From assembly GCF_000427425.1 (NCBI RefSeq), contig NZ_KE386494.1, positions 787,608 through 851,607 on the forward strand: a stretch of DNA of 64,000 nucleotides, given 5' to 3'. The number at the start of each line of letters is the position of its first letter. Position 1 is the stretch's first letter. The position numbers were made by a program, and so were the translations under genes. Below, in pieces: positions 8,826-16,496 of the stretch. This DNA comes from Caldanaerobius polysaccharolyticus DSM 13641 (GTDB lineage Bacteria; Bacillota; Thermoanaerobacteria; Thermoanaerobacterales; Caldanaerobiaceae). Below the pieces are notes generated by a model. That model did no database searches. It worked only from the letters and a program-made list of their open reading frames with translations, and was not told the DNA's origin.

Positions 8826-10517
8826 GAGGGGGTTTTCAAAATACATATATTCTCCTTTGCCTATAAACACCACCAACGCTGCTTTAACGTCTTTCCTCTC
8901 CTTAAAACCTTTACTGTCTACATACTTTGCCAGCTGCCTTAATCCCTCTTGTTTGATTGCTTCTAATCTACTCCTGTCTTTCTCTTTTACATACTTTAAC
9001 TCTATCAGCCACTCGTATTTTACATCCGTTGCCCTTATATCTCTCTCAAAGCATATATCTATGTATCTATTTTCTACTTCTCTTTCGCTTACAGGTCTGT
9101 ATAAGCCGCTTAATACTAGATACGAAAACAGTATGACTTTTATGTATTTCTCATTGAAATCAATCATGTCTCTATTGGATAATGCTTTTAACACATTATC
9201 CCTTATATAATCTATATATGGCATTATATCGCCATTATATGCCATTTCTTCAATGGCAATCCTTAGTGACTCTGTATCGAGGACAATATTATATTCCCTT
9301 TTTATACTGTTAACTACATACTCCCAGTACACGGTCTTTATAACGTAGTTGGGTATTTTTAATATAAGCCTGGACTTTTCTTTTCTATCAATGGTCAGTA
9401 AACCCATATAAAACAACAGCGACACGAAATACTCCTGATCGTACATCCTGTCGAAGGAAAACCGCGTTACAACATCAGAGGTTATCCCTTCATTTTCGAC
9501 TATGTTCTTCAGTATCCTTTGATTTTCTATATTCATGGACAATCTATTAAGCCTTCCGTAATCCATTTTCACATTGTCATCAATCAAATATCTCGGTCGT
9601 TGATTAAACCTTATAAACTGGTCTAAAAAATATAGGACCATATCGGGATTATATACCCTTTCAGTAGAAAATTCATTAAACAAATATCCATTATAATATT
9701 CTCTTAAATTTATCATAATATCTTTTCTTTCTATACCCAATTTTTCGATTATCCCGTTAACCTCACTTTCCGTAAAGCCCAGCATCTCATTCATATTCAC
9801 ATCCATCGTAATGTTCAAAGCTATATTAAAACCGCTGGTGAGGTCGTCCAGCATTATAGGCGAAATCCCTGTTATAAATATCCTCTCTACAACGCTTTCA
9901 GTTCCTATTTTTACGGTTTCATAAAAATCCCTGACAAATCCTGATGCCCTAATAATCTCCTTATATAATTGACTTTCACCCATTGCTATAATATCATTGG
10001 CAAAATGGTCGTATTCATCGATTATAAGATAAATCCTCCCGTCTACATTTTTAACCTGGTTAACAACGGTGATAAATATAGAACTAATATCTCCAATATT
10101 TTTGATCCTATCTATTACGCCATCAATTTCTCCAAAAATATTTTTGTACTTATTAAAAAAATCCTCTGCCGAATTGAGCAATCTTAATTTAAATGATTCT
10201 TCCAGAGAATCTTTATTGGACGTATTGAGGCCCGAAAAATTCAATCTAAAGATCATATACTTATTTTTCTGATTGGTTGGATTTTTACCTATATACAAAT
10301 CCCCAAACAATTCGTTAAAGTCATCTACGGCATTTATATCATAATAATTCTCCAGAGTTGACAAAAATAAGCTCTTACCAAACCTCCTAGGTCTGATGAA
10401 AAATAAATAGTTACTGTTTAACTTCTCTATTTTCTCTATAAACATCGTCTTGTCTACATATAGATAACCTTCTTCTCTTAATCTCTTAAAATTGGATATG
10501 CCATACGGTATTTTCAC
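8823..10517 (-). CDS. AAA-ATPase-like protein with C-terminal PD-(D/E)XK nuclease-type domain
   Basis: The N-terminus KIPYGISNFKRLREEGYLYV and YFFIRPRRFGKSLFLSTL (a degenerate P-loop, RRFGKS) mark the AAA-ATPase-like family (PF09820). IYLIIDEYDHFAND is the Walker B region. The C-terminus DICFERDIRATDVKYEWLIE followed by LKYVK fits the PD-(D/E)XK fold that normally follows in this family (PF08011). I place the start at the GTG at 10517, seven bases after GGGGAG, giving 564 residues; an ATG at 10562 would add 15 unconserved residues. These proteins occur in many copies in Clostridia and Bacteroidetes; their function is not established. It is AT-richer than neighbouring metabolic genes, which suggests transfer. 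Confidence 0.85.
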   Translation of the reverse strand: MKIPYGISNFKRLREEGYLYVDKTMFIEKIEKLNSNYLFFIRPRRFGKSLFLSTLENYYDINAVDDFNELFGDLYIGKNPTNQKNKYMIFRLNFSGLNTSNKDSLEESFKLRLLNSAEDFFNKYKNIFGEIDGVIDRIKNIGDISSIFITVVNQVKNVDGRIYLIIDEYDHFANDIIAMGESQLYKEIIRASGFVRDFYETVKIGTESVVERIFITGISPIMLDDLTSGFNIALNITMDVNMNEMLGFTESEVNGIIEKLGIERKDIMINLREYYNGYLFNEFSTERVYNPDMVLYFLDQFIRFNQRPRYLIDDNVKMDYGRLNRLSMNIENQRILKNIVENEGITSDVVTRFSFDRMYDQEYFVSLLFYMGLLTIDRKEKSRLILKIPNYVIKTVYWEYVVNSIKREYNIVLDTESLRIAIEEMAYNGDIMPYIDYIRDNVLKALSNRDMIDFNEKYIKVILFSYLVLSGLYRPVSEREVENRYIDICFERDIRATDVKYEWLIELKYVKEKDRSRLEAIKQEGLRQLAKYVDSKGFKERKDVKAALVVFIGKGEYMYFENPL

Positions 10518-10633
10518 ACTATCACTCCCCACATAATATATCCCATCCCCATTTCTTAACATTCCTTTAATATAATATCATATTTTTGCCAATCTGAAAT
10601 AAACTGTGCATAAAATCTTGTTCCGTCCATCAA

Positions 10634-11446
10634 TCAATACGTTTCCCTATACGCCTTCGGGCTACACCCCTTTACTTTCTTAAACATCTTGGAAAAACCC
10701 AGCGGATCGCTGTAGCCTACTGAGCGAGCTACATCGCTTATGGACAGCGAAGGATTTTTCATAAGCTCACACGCTTTATCCATCCTATACTTTATTAGGT
10801 ACTCTCGAGGGGATACTTTAAGATACTCTTTAAACAGCGAGCATAAATAGCTCCTGTCAAGGCCTATATGCCTTGCCAGTTCCATTACGCTTATATCCCT
10901 GGAATAGTTCATCTCTATGTACTGGATAGCTTTTCTTATGTATATCTCTTGCTGTTTTTTGCCCGCCTCAACATACCCATCTGCTGCCTCTATAAGTTCT
11001 GAAAGAAAAAGGTATAAAAGGCCCTGAAGGCGTATCTCGCCGCCCTTTTTCAGCTTAGAGGCATCTATCATTTTAAAAAAACATTCCTTTACGTAATTCC
11101 CTTTATCGTAAGTAAATATAGGATTTTCTCGCGTAAGCCCTGCGTACTTTAAATACATCTCAGCCTTGATGCCCTGAAACCCTACCCACGTGTATGTCCA
11201 TGGGTTTTCTCTATCAGCTTCGTAATAAGTGACTATATCAGGGCATATGAGAAATCCCTGGTTCTTGCGAAGGCTATATACCTTTCCGTCGATATGAAAT
11301 CTCCCCTGCCCATCCAGTATATAATGTATAAGAAAATGGTCTCTTACAGCAGGCCCGTAGGAGTGCCCTGGCTCACATTCTTCCATGCCACAGTGGTATA
11401 CGCATAAATCGATACCTTCTCTTAAATTTGTGTGAAAATCGTACAT
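10634..11446 (-). CDS. AraC-family transcriptional regulator
   Basis: 270 residues. The N-terminal half is a cupin-type ligand-binding domain (HYILDGQGRFHIDGKVYSL, then GFLICPD). The C-terminal half has two helix-turn-helix motifs: ISVMELARHIGLDRSYLCSL and ISDVARSVGYSDPLGFSKMF followed by KKVKGCSPKAYRE. GAGGAG lies eight bases before the ATG. It is transcribed away from melA, with only the toxin-antitoxin cassette between them, so it is the obvious candidate regulator of melA, comparable in arrangement to melR/melA. A tandem TATACC pair spaced 11 bp overlaps its own -10 region (11469-11474), which suggests autoregulation. The ligand is inferred, not shown. Confidence 0.92.
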   Translation of the reverse strand: MYDFHTNLREGIDLCVYHCGMEECEPGHSYGPAVRDHFLIHYILDGQGRFHIDGKVYSLRKNQGFLICPDIVTYYEADRENPWTYTWVGFQGIKAEMYLKYAGLTRENPIFTYDKGNYVKECFFKMIDASKLKKGGEIRLQGLLYLFLSELIEAADGYVEAGKKQQEIYIRKAIQYIEMNYSRDISVMELARHIGLDRSYLCSLFKEYLKVSPREYLIKYRMDKACELMKNPSLSISDVARSVGYSDPLGFSKMFKKVKGCSPKAYRETY

Positions 11447-11463
11447 ACATCCATCTCCTCTAT

Positions 11464-11512
11464 CTCACATTATACCATATTTATACCCCATCAAGTCATT
11501 GGATTTTCCATG
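11464..11512 (+). repeat. 49-bp direct repeat, left copy, with AraC-type operator
   Basis: Identical over 49 bp to 12429-12477. It contains two direct TATACC half-sites at 11471-11476 and 11482-11487, 11 bp apart, as AraC-family operators usually are. It includes the -10 (TATAAT on the minus strand) of the AraC gene and a TTGGAT block. The two copies bracket the mntA-hepT cassette exactly. Confidence 0.9.
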
Positions 11513-11582
11513 TTAAGTGCTTTATGGTTGTGGTATAATAATATAAAAAAAATAATATAAAAATATATAAGGAGCACGAATT

Positions 11583-12005
11583 ATGAGAAATTTGAGTTTA
11601 ATACAAAATGAAATAAGTGCCATTAATTCATGTTTACAAAAAAATCCTAATATAATCGCATTATATATTTTTGGCTCCTATGGAACAGCATATTATAACA
11701 AATTTAGTGACATTGATTTCGCCGTTTTATACGACAAGATCCCTACATTGGATGAAGAATTGGCATTAGAAATATATATAAGTGATATTCTGAAACGAGA
11801 TGATGTGGATGTTGTCAACCTAAATAAAGCTCCTATTAACCTAAAGCACAATGTAATATACACCGGTGACTTGCTTTACTGTAAAGACGACATAAAGTTA
11901 GCAGATTTTAAAGAATACGTGTTTAATGTATACGGCGACTATGGAATTACATTAAAATATTTTTACGATGATTATATCAAAGGACTGAGCAAGAATGCCT
12001 TATGA
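11583..12005 (+). CDS. mntA: MntA-type minimal nucleotidyltransferase antitoxin
   Basis: 140 residues. The nucleotidyltransferase signature GSYGTAYYNKFSDIDFAVL (Gly31-Ser32, Asp43, Asp45) and a third acidic residue in DDVDVVNL (about Asp76) are complete. In characterised MntA-HepT pairs this enzyme adds AMP to a tyrosine of the HEPN RNase and silences it. AAGGAG precedes the ATG and a TATAAT lies at 11534-11539. The stop overlaps the start of the HEPN gene by 11 bases, so the two are co-translated. The pair is AT-rich compared with melA on its right and lies between 49-bp direct repeats, which indicates insertion as a cassette. Confidence 0.9.
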   Translation: MRNLSLIQNEISAINSCLQKNPNIIALYIFGSYGTAYYNKFSDIDFAVLYDKIPTLDEELALEIYISDILKRDDVDVVNLNKAPINLKHNVIYTGDLLYCKDDIKLADFKEYVFNVYGDYGITLKYFYDDYIKGLSKNAL

Positions 12006-12423
12006 CGTGGATAAAATAATTAAAAAACTGGATACAATTAAAAGATCCATAAATAACCTCAATGAGTTATCGCGACTTACACCAAAAGAATTTCTATCAG
12101 ATTTCAAATATTATGATTCGGCAAAATATAATCTTCAAATAGCAATAGAAGCAATGATCGACATCGGAAATCACATCATATCAAGGCAAAATTTCGAACC
12201 CCCTAAGACCTATGCTGATACGTTCGAGATTCTTGGAAAGCACAACATATTGCCATCTGATATGATTAATACATATAAGTTAATGGCCAAATTTCGCAAT
12301 AGAATCGTGCATTTTTATGATGATGTCGATGAATCTGAGGTCTACAACATCCTACAGAATAACATACAGGATTTCGAGAAATTTATTTCATTCATAGCTT
12401 CCTTATTGAACAAGCCCAGGTAG
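11995..12423 (+). CDS. hepT: HepT-type HEPN RNase toxin
   Basis: 142 residues, all-helical HEPN (DUF86) fold. The catalytic RX4HXY motif is complete: Arg101, His106 and Tyr108 in FRNRIVHFYDDVD. In the family this motif cleaves RNA, and its tyrosine is AMP-modified by MntA. Here the antitoxin gene comes first, and the toxin start (11995) lies inside it. The stop is six bases before the right 49-bp repeat, so the inserted segment holds nothing beyond a promoter and these two genes. Possible roles are element maintenance or phage defence; neither is shown by sequence. Confidence 0.9.
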   Translation: MPYDVDKIIKKLDTIKRSINNLNELSRLTPKEFLSDFKYYDSAKYNLQIAIEAMIDIGNHIISRQNFEPPKTYADTFEILGKHNILPSDMINTYKLMAKFRNRIVHFYDDVDESEVYNILQNNIQDFEKFISFIASLLNKPR

Positions 12424-12428
12424 GCTAC

Positions 12429-12477
12429 CTCACATTATACCATATTTATACCCCATCAAGTCATTGGATTTTCCATG
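12429..12477 (+). repeat. 49-bp direct repeat, right copy, upstream of melA
   Basis: Exact copy of 11464-11512, offset by 965 bp. The TATACC direct half-sites fall at 12436-12441 and 12447-12452, directly upstream of the melA -35, which is a normal activating position for an AraC-family protein. Confidence 0.9.
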
Positions 12478-12492
12478 GAGTGCCGCTATAAT
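12464..12492 (+). promoter_or_regulatory. melA promoter
   Basis: TTGGAT at 12464-12469, 17 bases, perfect TATAAT at 12487-12492. The weak -35 inside the repeat, with the operator half-sites just upstream, fits activation by the divergent AraC regulator. Confidence 0.7.
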
Positions 12493-12529
12493 CTATTCAT
12501 GAAATCGTTTAATCACAGGGGGTTTTAAA

Positions 12530-13831
12530 ATGCCTAAGATCACGTTTATGGGTGCTGGAAGCACCGTGTTTGCCAAAAACGTACTGGGCGATGTGATGCT
12601 CACGCCTGCATTACAGGGGTGCGAGATAGCCTTATACGATATCGATCCTCAAAGGCTTAAAGACTCTGAGATGATGCTCAACAACATAAATGAAAACTAC
12701 GGGGGGCACGCTACGATAAAAGCGTACCTTGGCGTGGAAAGCAGAAAAGAAGCCTTAAGAGGTGCTGATTTTGTGGTCAATGCCATACAGGTGGGCGGAT
12801 ACGAGCCCTGTACTGTCACAGACTTTGAGATTCCTAAGAAATACGGCCTGAGGCAAACCATCGCCGATACCCTGGGAATCGGAGGCATATTCAGGGCATT
12901 GAGGACCATCCCCGTTCTTAAAGAATTTGCAGACGACATGGCTGAGGTATGCCCTGATGCCTGGTTTTTAAACTACACCAATCCCATGGCCATATTAACG
13001 GGAGCCCTTATAAGGTTTGGCGTAAAAACAGTAGGACTTTGCCACAGCGTACAGGGATGCGTGCCGGGACTTTTAAGGCCGCTGGGTATAAGCACTGAAA
13101 ACGTGCAGTGGAAAATCGCAGGCATCAATCACCAAGCCTGGCTTTTAGAGATCACCAGAGATGGAAAGGATCTGTATCCCGAGATAAAAGAAAAGGCATT
13201 CAGCAGGCCCACGCCCCACAACGATATGGTGCGCTATGAGATAATGAAACAGTTCGGTTACTATGTAACAGAGTCCAGCGAGCACAACGCCGAATACGTT
13301 CCGTGGTTTATAAAGAGCACCCATCCTGAGCTGATAGAGAGGTTCAACATCCCTCTGGACGAGTATCCCAGAAGGTGCGTAAACCAGATTAAAGGCTGGG
13401 AGGCCATGAGGAAGGACTTAGTTGAGAACAAGAATATAGAGCACCACAGGACACACGAATACGCTTCTTATATAATGGAAGCTATTGTCACGGATAAGCC
13501 CTACAGAATCCACGGCAACGTATTAAACACCGGCCTTATCACAAATCTCCCTTACGATGCTGTAGTTGAAGTGCCCTGCATGGTAGATAGAAACGGCATA
13601 AACCCTTGTTATGTAGGAGATCTGCCTCAGCAGTGCGCAGCTATCAATAGGACAAATATAAACGTACAGCTACTCACCTTAGAAGCTGCATTTACTTTAA
13701 AGAAGGATTACATATACATGGCAGCAATGATGGACCCCCATACAGCAGCAGAGCTCACCATTGACGAGATCAGGGCCATGTGTGACGACCTCATTGAAGC
13801 CCATGGTGATTGGTTACCGAAATTTAAATAA
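12530..13831 (+). CDS. melA: Alpha-galactosidase, glycoside hydrolase family 4
   Basis: 433 residues, the usual MelA length. The N-terminal Rossmann motif FMGAGSTVFAKNVLGDV binds NAD. Family-4 signatures include IQVGGYEPCTVTDFE, QTIADTLGIGG, LNYTNPMA and the metal-binding CHSVQG (Cys171-His172), whose CHSV form is typical of MelA rather than alpha-glucosidases. TESSEHNAEYVPWF and AAMMDPHTAA are also close to characterised MelA. Family-4 enzymes hydrolyse by an NAD-dependent redox mechanism with a divalent metal, here releasing galactose from melibiose or raffinose-type sugars in the cytoplasm. AGGGGG precedes the ATG. No sugar transporter is adjacent. Confidence 0.95.
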   Translation: MPKITFMGAGSTVFAKNVLGDVMLTPALQGCEIALYDIDPQRLKDSEMMLNNINENYGGHATIKAYLGVESRKEALRGADFVVNAIQVGGYEPCTVTDFEIPKKYGLRQTIADTLGIGGIFRALRTIPVLKEFADDMAEVCPDAWFLNYTNPMAILTGALIRFGVKTVGLCHSVQGCVPGLLRPLGISTENVQWKIAGINHQAWLLEITRDGKDLYPEIKEKAFSRPTPHNDMVRYEIMKQFGYYVTESSEHNAEYVPWFIKSTHPELIERFNIPLDEYPRRCVNQIKGWEAMRKDLVENKNIEHHRTHEYASYIMEAIVTDKPYRIHGNVLNTGLITNLPYDAVVEVPCMVDRNGINPCYVGDLPQQCAAINRTNINVQLLTLEAAFTLKKDYIYMAAMMDPHTAAELTIDEIRAMCDDLIEAHGDWLPKFK

Positions 13832-13860
13832 TGCGAAAAACCACAGGCAAATTTTATTTC

Positions 13861-13890
13861 AAAAGACCTCTGAATATGCAGAGGTCTTTT
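13861..13890 (+). terminator. Intrinsic terminator of melA
   Basis: AAAAGACCTCTG pairs perfectly with CAGAGGTCTTTT around a six-base loop and is followed by T residues. It lies 30 bases after the melA stop. Confidence 0.9.
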
Positions 13891-13982
13891 TGCTGTATAT
13901 ATTATATTATATAGCCAACTTCCATACAATGTGATATAATTAAATTAATATACTTAATTAAGAATATATTTGGATTAGTGAA

Positions 13983-14780
13983 ATGAAGTTTAAAGGAAGC
14001 AACCTTAGCAACGTTAAGATTTTAAACAGAGCTCTTATAATGAGGCCTCTGTACTTTAAAGGGCCTCTTTCCCGTATAGATCTGGCCAATATGACGGGTT
14101 TAACCCAGCCAACCATAACAAATATTATAAATGATTTAATTAAGGGAAATCTCGTCAACGAACTAGGCCCTGAAGAAACGACCAGCGGTCGTAGACCAAT
14201 ATCTCTAGAACTCAATTCCAGTTATCTCCACGCCATCGGTATAAACATATCAAGATATGGTTTTGCAGTAGCCCTCGTCAACATGGACGGTGAAATACTT
14301 TTTGAATACAAAAATGATACCCATACTATTGAGAATAAGGAAAACACCGATTTAAAGAAAGTTATTTATAGCCATGATCTCCCAATTTACAGTGATAATG
14401 TAGCTAATGCCTGTGCTCTTGCCGAAAAATATTTTGGTGAAGCGAGAAACGTTGAAAATTATATCTATATGATTGTCGATGAGGGTATAGGTGCCGGCCT
14501 GGTTATAGGCGATAAGATATTCCGAGGAGGAACAGGCCATGGTTGCGAATAGGGCCACATCACCGTAGATATAAATGGTCCAGAATACGATTGCGGTAAC
14601 CGTGGATGCCTGGAGCTTTACGCCACAATTCCTCAGGTGGTTGAAAGGGTGCGGTCCGAATTACAGGCAGATCACATCACGTGGACAGATATAGTAAAGA
14701 ATGCCAGACAAGGTAACAAGTTCATGAGAGAACAAATAGATATGTGGAGTCAATGTTTCAAAGAAATACCTTTATTATAA
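13983..14780 (+). pseudogene. ROK-family repressor, decayed
   Basis: The N-terminal winged helix-turn-helix is intact (GPLSRIDLANMTGLTQPTIT). The ROK sugar-kinase-like domain follows but is damaged. About 60-80 residues normally between the two kinase lobes are missing near TDLKKVIYSHDLP. A TAG at 14550-14552 then interrupts the frame between GGTGHGCE and GHITVDINGPEYDCGNRGCL, the zinc-binding ROK motif. The C-terminus is cut and runs into unrelated transposon sequence. It would have been a NagC/XylR-type sugar-responsive repressor. Confidence 0.85.
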
Positions 14781-14988
14781 CCATTATGACCGTATTGAGG
14801 CTCTCCGAAAACAACAACAGGAAAGGCTACCTTCTCCTAAGCAAGTTAAACGGGAGATGACCGATGCAAGCAAAGATGTCCTTATCGCTGCAAAAAACAA
14901 GCGTATAAAGGAATTAGAGGAAGAAGTTAAACGGTTGAAAGATATTCTAAAACGCAGATATGGTGAAGATTACGATAAAGGTATATAA
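14752..14988 (+). pseudogene. C-terminal remnant of a transposon-associated DUF6262-like protein
   Basis: This frame, different from the ROK frame it overlaps, reads SKKYLYYNHYDRIEALRKQQ, then LPSPKQVKREMTDASKDVLI, then a charged coiled coil (RIKELEEEVKRLKDILKRR) to TAA at 14986-14988. That pattern is typical of the small coiled-coil protein accompanying Tn554-like recombinases. There is no start codon or recombinase gene nearby. It records a lost transposon whose end now abuts the truncated repressor. Confidence 0.65.
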
Positions 14989-15078
14989 TGACAATAGTTA
15001 ATGCAATATTTATTGCGTATTAGTAGGAAATAGCGAAGTAAAGATTATTTATAAATCTATAAAAGGAGTGTGTTCATA

Positions 15079-15513
15079 ATGGTTGGAGTAGAAATTGATA
15101 TGGTTGTTACAGACAGCTTGAAAGCATTGGAATTATACGAAAAAATATTTGATATCGAGCGTGTTGAGGTTACACATTTTCCCAAAGGTGAAAATGAAGT
15201 CATTTTTTCCCTATACGGAGTACGCTTTCACATGTTGGATGAAAACCCGCAATTCGAATTGAAAGCACCAAGCCCAGACGAACCCAAATCAATTTGGTTT
15301 AACATCCTCGTTCCTGACATCAAGGAAACATTTTCGAAGGCAATCAGCGCGGGTTGTAAAGTGGTGCAACCAGTAACTGAAATGCCTGATTACGGAGTGT
15401 CAAACGCTATATTTAGAGACGCTTTCGGCTATCAATGGATGCTGCATCAAATACACAAAGAAGTGAGCTTTGAAGAACGCACACGTCTTTGGGAGGAAAA
15501 AAAAGATAATTAA
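15079..15513 (+). CDS. VOC-superfamily (glyoxalase/bleomycin-resistance fold) protein
   Basis: 144 residues. Two betaalphabetabetabeta modules can be traced: VEIDMVVTDSLKALELYEKI with FSLYGVRFHMLDENP, and IWFNILVPDIKETF with FRDAFGYQWMLHQIHKE. It resembles the PhnB-like branch of the family, which often lacks a known substrate. I choose the ATG at 15079 because GGAG lies ten bases before it; the in-frame GTG at 15070 is too close. It stands alone, and the substrate cannot be told from sequence. Confidence 0.8.
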   Translation: MVGVEIDMVVTDSLKALELYEKIFDIERVEVTHFPKGENEVIFSLYGVRFHMLDENPQFELKAPSPDEPKSIWFNILVPDIKETFSKAISAGCKVVQPVTEMPDYGVSNAIFRDAFGYQWMLHQIHKEVSFEERTRLWEEKKDN

Positions 15514-15625
15514 CAATTGCTGCATTATGAGCATAATGTGTAGTTGAATTAATTCGCTTTTTTCTTATTCTACGAATTACCCACAAAAATGCTATCAGAA
15601 AGTTATACATATTTTATATATAAAC

Positions 15626-15662
15626 AAAGAGACAAGCCATATAAATAAAAGCTTGCCTCTTT
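15626..15662 (-). terminator. Intrinsic terminator after the ThuA-like gene
   Basis: AAAGAGACAAGC pairs with GCTTGCCTCTTT (one mismatch) around a 13-base loop. On the minus strand the stem is followed by TTTGTTT. It may work in both directions and would also stop the VOC gene transcript. Confidence 0.65.
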
Positions 15663-15727
15663 GTGAGTTCAGATTAACATTCTCAGCCCCTTATAAAACG
15701 CAGAACACGAAACTACCAAACCATAGA

Positions 15728-16444
15728 TTATAACTGCTCCAGTGGCTTTACATTTCCAAATGTCGGAGTAGGTCCCTCTACAGGTGCTGCCCAGCGAACA
15801 GCATTGTCTATAACCTTGAGTATCTGCTCGTTGTGATAAATGGGAAAAGACTCGTGGCCCGGCCTGAAATAGAATATCTTGCCTTTGCCTCTGTAGAAGC
15901 AACAACCGCTTCTAAAAACCTCTCCCCCTTTAAACCAGCTTATGAAAACCAGCTCATCAGGTGCAGGTATGTCAAAGCGTTCACCGTACATCTCTTCATG
16001 AGGTAAATCTATATACTCACCTATTCCCCGGACAATAGGGTGTCCAGGCTCTACCACCCATATCCTTTCGTTTTCCCCTACCTCTCTCCACTTAAGGTCG
16101 CAGGAGGTACCCATAAGCTTTCTAAATATCTTAGAGAAATGACCTGAGTGCAGCACGATAAGGCCCATACCGTTTAATACCCTATTGTAGACCTTCTCCA
16201 CCACTTCATCGCTTACCATATGATGTGCCACATGTCCCCACCATATCAGGACATCAGTCTGATTTAATACTTCATCGGTAAGGCCATGCTCTGGTTGGTC
16301 CAGGGTAGCTGTACATACCTCTAACTCCGGCTGTGCTTTAAGATAACTGGCTATAGCTCCGTGTATACCTTCAGGGTATAAAGAGCCCACCTTTGGATCC
16401 TGTTTCTCGTGGATATACTCATTCCACACAGTAACTCTTATCAT
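15728..16444 (-). CDS. ThuA-like (trehalose-utilisation type) domain protein
   Basis: 238 residues with the class-I glutamine-amidotransferase-like fold of ThuA proteins. It begins [14 protein letters not shown] and contains [30 protein letters not shown] and [13 protein letters not shown], all characteristic of the family. No catalytic cysteine is in the nucleophile elbow, as is usual for ThuA. AGGAGG lies six bases before the ATG at 16444; a longer frame would begin within that ribosome site. ThuA family members are linked to disaccharide metabolism, but the biochemical activity is not settled. Confidence 0.88.
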   Translation of the reverse strand: MIRVTVWNEYIHEKQDPKVGSLYPEGIHGAIASYLKAQPELEVCTATLDQPEHGLTDEVLNQTDVLIWWGHVAHHMVSDEVVEKVYNRVLNGMGLIVLHSGHFSKIFRKLMGTSCDLKWREVGENERIWVVEPGHPIVRGIGEYIDLPHEEMYGERFDIPAPDELVFISWFKGGEVFRSGCCFYRGKGKIFYFRPGHESFPIYHNEQILKVIDNAVRWAAPVEGPTPTFGNVKPLEQL

Positions 16445-16496
16445 TTTTTTGCCTCCTAAATTCAATTTTCATACTGATTATTATACCATAACTCCA

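Noticed and set aside
12697-12939. Minus-strand frame within melA and many similar antisense frames in secA, recD2, comFA, prfB and the ABC exporters
   Set aside because: All lie opposite strongly supported genes, lack ribosome sites and show reverse-strand composition.
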